A stretch of 8,683 nucleotides of DNA from the NCBI GenBank assembly GCA_020252865.1, contig JADCCH010000253.1, positions 1 to 8,683 on the forward strand, written 5' to 3'. The DNA comes from Methylobacterium sp. GTDB lineage: Bacteria > Pseudomonadota > Alphaproteobacteria > Rhizobiales > Beijerinckiaceae. Positions 6,609 to 8,683 of this stretch are shown piece after piece (the first letter of the stretch is position 1; each line of letters opens with the position of its first letter). A program made the position numbers and the translations under genes. The notes under the pieces were generated by a model that ran no database searches, was not told where the DNA came from, and saw only the letters and a program-made list of their open reading frames with translations.

Positions 6609-6992
6609 ATGACCGACAACACCGCTTGGCCCACCGAGTTGCGCGTCGCGCAGGACCGCAAATCGCTGCTCGTCGCCTTCGATGACGGATATTCTGGAAC
6701 AATTTCGGCCGAATTGCTGCGCGTGCGCTCGCCTTCCGCAGAAGTGCAGGGGCATTCGCCCTCCGAGCGCAAGACCGTCCCCGGCAAGATCCACGTGATG
6801 ATCCTCGGCGTCGAGCCCGTGGGAAACTACGCCATCCGCATCCGCTTCGACGACATGCATGACAGCGGCATCTTTGGCTGGCCGCTTCTCCGCCGCTTCG
6901 CGAGCCAGGGCGAGGCCATCATGGCCGAATACGAGGCGGAACTCGCCGAGAAGGGCCTGAGCCGCGAGCCAAGGCTCCTGCCTCGTCGCTGA
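6609..6992 (+). CDS. DUF971 (gamma-butyrobetaine hydroxylase-like N-terminal domain) protein
   Basis: A 127-residue soluble protein made almost entirely of one DUF971/GBBH-like N-terminal domain (about residues 8-100). Recognisable parts are WPTELRV at the start, LLVAFDDGYSGTISAELLRV, and the closing stretch GNYAIRIRFDDMHDSGIFGW followed by PLLRRFA. The start at the ATG at 6609 is supported by AAGG 8 nt upstream. In larger proteins this domain is the N-terminal part of gamma-butyrobetaine and trimethyllysine hydroxylases, and it is also fused to Mrp/ApbC-type Fe-S carrier proteins such as plant HCF101. Stand-alone bacterial versions have no firm function; an Fe-S handling role is a guess. It diverges from moaA, an Fe-S enzyme gene, which fits that guess weakly. 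It converges on the L,D-transpeptidase gene. Confidence 0.88.
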   Translation: MTDNTAWPTELRVAQDRKSLLVAFDDGYSGTISAELLRVRSPSAEVQGHSPSERKTVPGKIHVMILGVEPVGNYAIRIRFDDMHDSGIFGWPLLRRFASQGEAIMAEYEAELAEKGLSREPRLLPRR

Positions 6993-7006
6993 AGGAAGAG
7001 GGGCTG

Positions 7007-7040
7007 AAACAAAAGGGCCGGTCCCGCAAGGACAGGCCCT
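7007..7040 (-). terminator. Rho-independent terminator for the L,D-transpeptidase gene
   Basis: AGGGCC (7014-7019) pairs with GGCCCT (7035-7040), and after one mismatch GTCC (7021-7024) pairs with GGAC (7030-7033) around a CGCAA loop. On the minus strand the stem runs straight into TTTTGTTT (7014 down to 7007), starting 24 nt past the transpeptidase stop. The plus side has no T-run, so the DUF971 transcript is served less well. Confidence 0.72.
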
Positions 7041-7063
7041 GAAATCGGCAGCCGCGCGCGCGC

Positions 7064-7645
7064 TCAGCGCACCACGACCACGCGGGTGCCGACACGGACG
7101 CGCTCGTAGAGATCGATCACATCCGTGTTGAGCATGCGGATGCAGCCCGATGACACGGCCTGACCGATCGTCTCCGGTTCGTTCGAGCCATGGATGCGGT
7201 AGAGCGAGGTCCCGAGATAGAGCGCGCGGGCGCCCATCGGGTTGCCCTCGCCACCGGGCATGAAGCGCGGCAGATCAGGGCGGCGCCGCAGCATCTGGGC
7301 CGGCGGAGTCCAGGACGGCCACTCAGCCTTGCGGGTGATGGTCTTGGTGCCAGCCCACGAGAAGCCGGGGCGGCCCACGCCCACGCCATATTTCATGGCG
7401 CGGCCATTCGGCAACACGAGGTAGAGACGCTTCTCGTTGGTATCCACCACGATGGTGCCCGGCGCGTGGCGGCCCCTGTACTCCACCTCCTGGCGGGGAA
7501 TGGGCGAGGCAAAGAACCGGACATCATCCGCCAGGTAGAGCGGCTGGCGGGTCACGGGGTCTATTTCGGCAGCGGCATGCGACAGGGTCGAGAAACCGGC
7601 AAGACCGGCGAGACCGGCAAGGACAAGCGAGCGGATGAGGCGCAT
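7064..7645 (-). CDS. Secreted L,D-transpeptidase, YkuD/ErfK family
   Basis: A 193-residue protein with a Sec signal peptide: MRLIR, a Leu/Ala/Gly-rich core at residues 7-21, and likely cleavage after S-H-A at about 24. The mature part is a YkuD catalytic domain (about residues 62-193). The active-site signature is H152-G-S...S-S-G-C168-I-R-M, with Cys168 as the nucleophile. Such periplasmic enzymes make 3-3 cross-links in peptidoglycan or, in several Hyphomicrobiales, attach outer-membrane proteins to it; which of these applies here cannot be told. No LysM or other wall-binding domain is present. The ATG start has GGGAG 7 nt upstream. The signal-peptide core is encoded by three 9-bp tandem units (7595-7621), giving its repeated Leu-Ala-Gly pattern. 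It stands alone, ending in a clear terminator, and converges on the DUF971 gene. Confidence 0.94.
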   Translation of the reverse strand: MRLIRSLVLAGLAGLAGFSTLSHAAAEIDPVTRQPLYLADDVRFFASPIPRQEVEYRGRHAPGTIVVDTNEKRLYLVLPNGRAMKYGVGVGRPGFSWAGTKTITRKAEWPSWTPPAQMLRRRPDLPRFMPGGEGNPMGARALYLGTSLYRIHGSNEPETIGQAVSSGCIRMLNTDVIDLYERVRVGTRVVVVR

Positions 7646-7730
7646 GGGCCAACTCCCGGAGATTCGGCACTGGATATCGATTACAAGAAGGCTGTTCTAT
7701 GCCGAGCTAAAGGTCAACAAGGCAAGTCCC

Positions 7731-7746
7731 CTCACGGAAGCGTGAG
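7731..7746. other. Small perfect hairpin in the transpeptidase-tRNA spacer
   Basis: CTCACG and CGTGAG pair perfectly around the 4-nt loop GAAG. No T-run follows on either strand. It lies about 86-101 nt upstream of the transpeptidase start and could be in its leader or promoter region; no function is assigned. Confidence 0.3.
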
Positions 7747-7813
7747 CACGTGTAAGCGGATGGCGCGCAAGCCGCAGCGGCTGTGTTGTATTTTTGTGAC
7801 GATGCTCGACGCC

Positions 7814-7836
7814 CCCTGCAAGAATGTCTTGCAGGG
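7814..7836. promoter_or_regulatory. Perfect 23-bp palindrome, candidate operator or hairpin
   Basis: CCCTGCAAGA (7814-7823) and TCTTGCAGGG (7827-7836) are exact reverse complements separated by three bases (ATG). No T-run follows in either direction. It lies 26 nt before the -35 box of the tRNA promoter and about 170 nt upstream of the transpeptidase start. A protein-binding site is likelier than a terminator, because a 3-nt loop and no U-tract are poor for termination. It could also be a relic of a mobile palindrome. Confidence 0.45.
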
Positions 7837-7861
7837 CCGGCAAGCTCCCCGCACCCTGCGC

Positions 7862-7891
7862 TTGACGGGCGCCGTCCTTCTCGCGTATCCC
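7862..7891 (+). promoter_or_regulatory. Sigma-70-type promoter for tRNA-Val
   Basis: TTGACG (7862-7867) matches five of six -35 bases and is followed after 18 nt by TATCCC (7886-7891) as a -10 box. Transcription would start around 7898, a few bases before the mature tRNA 5' end. The -10 is weaker than the classic consensus, which is common in this class. Confidence 0.55.
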
Positions 7892-7900
7892 GCAAAGATC

Positions 7901-7975
7901 GGGCGCGTAGCTCAGCGGGAGAGCATTCGCTTCACACGCGAAGGGTCACAGGTTCAATCCCTGTCGCGCCCACCA
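7901..7975 (+). tRNA. tRNA-Val (anticodon CAC)
   Basis: A full cloverleaf folds from the sequence. The acceptor stem is GGGCGCG (7901-7907) with CGCGCCC (7965-7971), 7 of 7 paired. The D arm is GCTC/GAGC (7910-7913 and 7921-7924). The anticodon arm is TTCGC/GCGAA around TTCACAC (7931-7937), giving anticodon CAC, which reads GUG valine codons. The T arm is ACAGG/CCTGT around TTCAATC (7953-7959). The discriminator is A7972, and CCA is encoded at 7973-7975. No intron or mispair is seen, so it should be functional. It has its own promoter and no neighbouring tRNA. Confidence 0.98.
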
Positions 7976-8050
7976 TTTGGTGAAGTTCCTGGCCAGTCCC
8001 GGATTTTCTGCGCTGGCACATGGCTCTGAACCAGATGGCTGAAACGGATG

Positions 8051-8111
8051 GCTTGGAAAAGCTTCTTGTCAGTTGAATGGGAACGGTTGCCAAAATCCGC
8101 TTTTTCCAAGC
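8051..8111 (+). repeat. Inverted repeat, possible degenerate copy of the intergenic palindrome
   Basis: GCTTGGAAAA (8051-8060) and TTTTCCAAGC (8102-8111) are perfect 10-bp inverted arms 41 nt apart. The right end, TCCGCTTTTTCCAAGC (8096-8111), matches 13 of 16 bases of TCCACTTTTTCACAGC (5354-5369) in repeat copy 1. The resemblance and the hairpin layout suggest an eroded half-element rather than an independent structure. Confidence 0.32.
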
Positions 8112-8211
8112 TTCCAACTTCAGGTTTTGCGGCTGTTTTTGGCGAGCTTTCCGGCCTGTGCCCTGGCGAAAATCGAACCGCCCCGAATTTCTTCGGCGGC
8201 TTCGCGCCCCC

Positions 8212-8315
8212 TAGAGCGAAATTCGATCTGAATGAACCAGATCGACCGCTCCATGTTTTTGTGATTGATCGCATTTTCTTCGATCAACCGGTATCCACCT
8301 GGTCGGAAAATGCTC
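8212..8315 (+). repeat. Compound palindromic intergenic repeat, copy 2
   Basis: It has the same architecture and orientation as the element at 5274-5377. It starts TAGAGC and ends TGCTC. Hairpin one has outer arms GAGCG/CGCTC (8214-8218 and 8247-8251) and inner arms TCGATCTG/CAGATCGA (8223-8230 and 8238-8245). A linker with TTTTT leads to hairpin two, with arms GCATTTTC/GAAAATGC (8271-8278 and 8306-8313) continued by CGATCA/TGGTCG. Its loop, CCGGTATCCAC, differs from copy 1 (CCGGATTCCAC) at two bases. Stem sequences differ while pairing is kept, which points to selection on or mobility of a folded form. Confidence 0.78.
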
Positions 8316-8361
8316 CAAGCACGAACCTGCTGCGCGGGATCGGCGCTTGTGAGGAGGTTTC

Positions 8362-8565
8362 GTGGATGTGGTAGCCGTTTTGCCGCGCGGATGCCGCCGC
8401 ATGCGCCTCCATGGAAAGGATCTCGAACGACACACTGGTCAACCCGCTTCGGAAGCGGGTGTGCTCCGCTTTCACCGCATGCTGATCCGCATCGAGCAGG
8501 GCAAGGAACGCAGGTCGGCCCTTGATTCGGTCCGGGTCGCCTTCCTTGTGCCGGATGGAACCTGA
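8362..8565 (+). CDS. Possible small protein of unknown function
   Basis: I do not recognise this 67-residue frame. The main support is a perfect AGGAGGT ribosome-binding site (8352-8358) ahead of two in-frame GTG codons, 8362 (close, 4 nt after AGGAGG) and 8368 (better spaced); the latter gives 65 residues. The product is basic and Arg-rich, without a signal peptide or membrane segment. Its second half (VLRFHRMLIRIEQGKERRSA and onward to FLVPDGT) looks more protein-like, and third-position GC there is about 79% against roughly 55% in the first half. That contrast could mean a gene remnant or a chance frame. The start is 46 nt after repeat copy 2. Confidence 0.35.
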   Translation: MDVVAVLPRGCRRMRLHGKDLERHTGQPASEAGVLRFHRMLIRIEQGKERRSALDSVRVAFLVPDGT

Positions 8566-8598
8566 CCGGCGCGATTGTAAACCGGCAAAGTAGATGTC

Positions 8599-8627
8599 TT
8601 GAACCTGTCACGCGAATGCGCTTTAAA
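8599..8627 (+). promoter_or_regulatory. Possible outward promoter at the right edge
   Basis: TTGAAC (8599-8604), a 17-nt spacer and TTTAAA (8622-8627) make a reasonable sigma-70-type promoter in an otherwise GC-rich area, pointing to a gene beyond the right edge. A CGGCCG/CGGCCG hairpin (8647-8664) would lie in its leader. The downstream gene is not visible. Confidence 0.33.
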
Positions 8628-8683
8628 ACACCAGGATATCGAAATCCGGCCGCTTGAACGGCCGACGGGAAAGCAGCGGAACC

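Larger units (their letters stand above)
7976..8361. other. Gene-poor region after tRNA-Val
   Basis: This 386-nt stretch shows no frame with convincing protein character. It holds a probable degenerate repeat (8051-8111), an imperfect hairpin with CCGAA/TTCGG arms (8183-8196), and the second copy of the intergenic repeat (8212-8315). Open frames crossing it on both strands translate the repeat itself and are not genes. No T-tailed terminator for the tRNA is obvious. No integrase and no convincing duplicate of the tRNA 3' end is present. Confidence 0.6.

Noticed and set aside
5285..6685. A 466-codon plus-strand open frame across moaA
   Set aside because: It is antisense to a clearly functional moaA, begins inside the intergenic repeat and has no family features.
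7901..8210. tRNA-Val 3' end as an integration site with the gene-poor stretch as an island remnant
   Set aside because: The only downstream match to the tRNA end is an 8-mer (TCGCGCCC at 8202-8209), too short and common in GC-rich DNA, and there is no integrase.
8120..8611. Minus-strand open frame of 163 codons, and the plus-strand frame 8048-8374
   Set aside because: Both translate through repeat copy 2 (residues such as ENAINHKNMERSIW come from the repeat), a known source of spurious proteins in these genomes; neither has a good start or domain.

Overview
The window looks like chromosomal DNA from a GC-rich alphaproteobacterium, most likely of the Hyphomicrobiales (Rhizobiales; a Bosea- or Beijerinckiaceae-like genome is my guess). 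The clues are strong GC bias at third codon positions, protein families typical of that order, a CtrA-type TTAA-N7-TTAA box, and intergenic palindromic repeats with the 'tagagc...' ends and 'accgg..tccac' loop that I recall as common in this order. No species can be named from the sequence alone.

Layout from left to right. (1) 1-1989, minus strand: the two membrane subunits of a TRAP transporter, dctQ then dctM. dctM runs off the left edge, and no dctP binding-protein gene lies upstream. (2) 1990-2283: the dctQ leader and upstream region, with a GC hairpin and two palindromes that could be operators. (3) 2284-3186, minus: an EamA/DMT-family exporter. (4) 3187-3442: a divergent spacer with a CtrA-like box. 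(5) 3443-5206, plus: a soluble chemoreceptor with the order MCP signalling domain, PilZ domain, C-terminal sensor-like domain. (6) 5274-5377: a compound palindromic repeat between convergent genes; its last bases supply the moaA stop codon. (7) 5375-6403, minus: moaA, molybdenum cofactor step 1. (8) 6404-6608: a divergent spacer with three direct repeats spaced exactly 18 bp apart. (9) 6609-6992, plus: a small DUF971 protein. (10) 7007-7040: an intrinsic terminator for the next gene. (11) 7064-7645, minus: a secreted L,D-transpeptidase. (12) 7646-7900: a spacer with a perfect 23-bp palindrome and a tRNA promoter. (13) 7901-7975: tRNA-Val(CAC). (14) 7976-8683: a gene-poor stretch with a second copy of the palindromic repeat, a probable degenerate third copy, one small possible gene and a possible outward promoter.

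The genes are mostly single housekeeping or accessory units rather than one pathway. The only clear operon is dctQM. moaA and the DUF971 gene share an upstream region and may share regulation, since both have plausible Fe-S links. I see no phage, transposase, CRISPR array or toxin-antitoxin module. The most distinctive items are the chemoreceptor that appears to join c-di-GMP sensing to chemotaxis signalling under a possible CtrA site, and the 18-bp-phased repeat array upstream of moaA.
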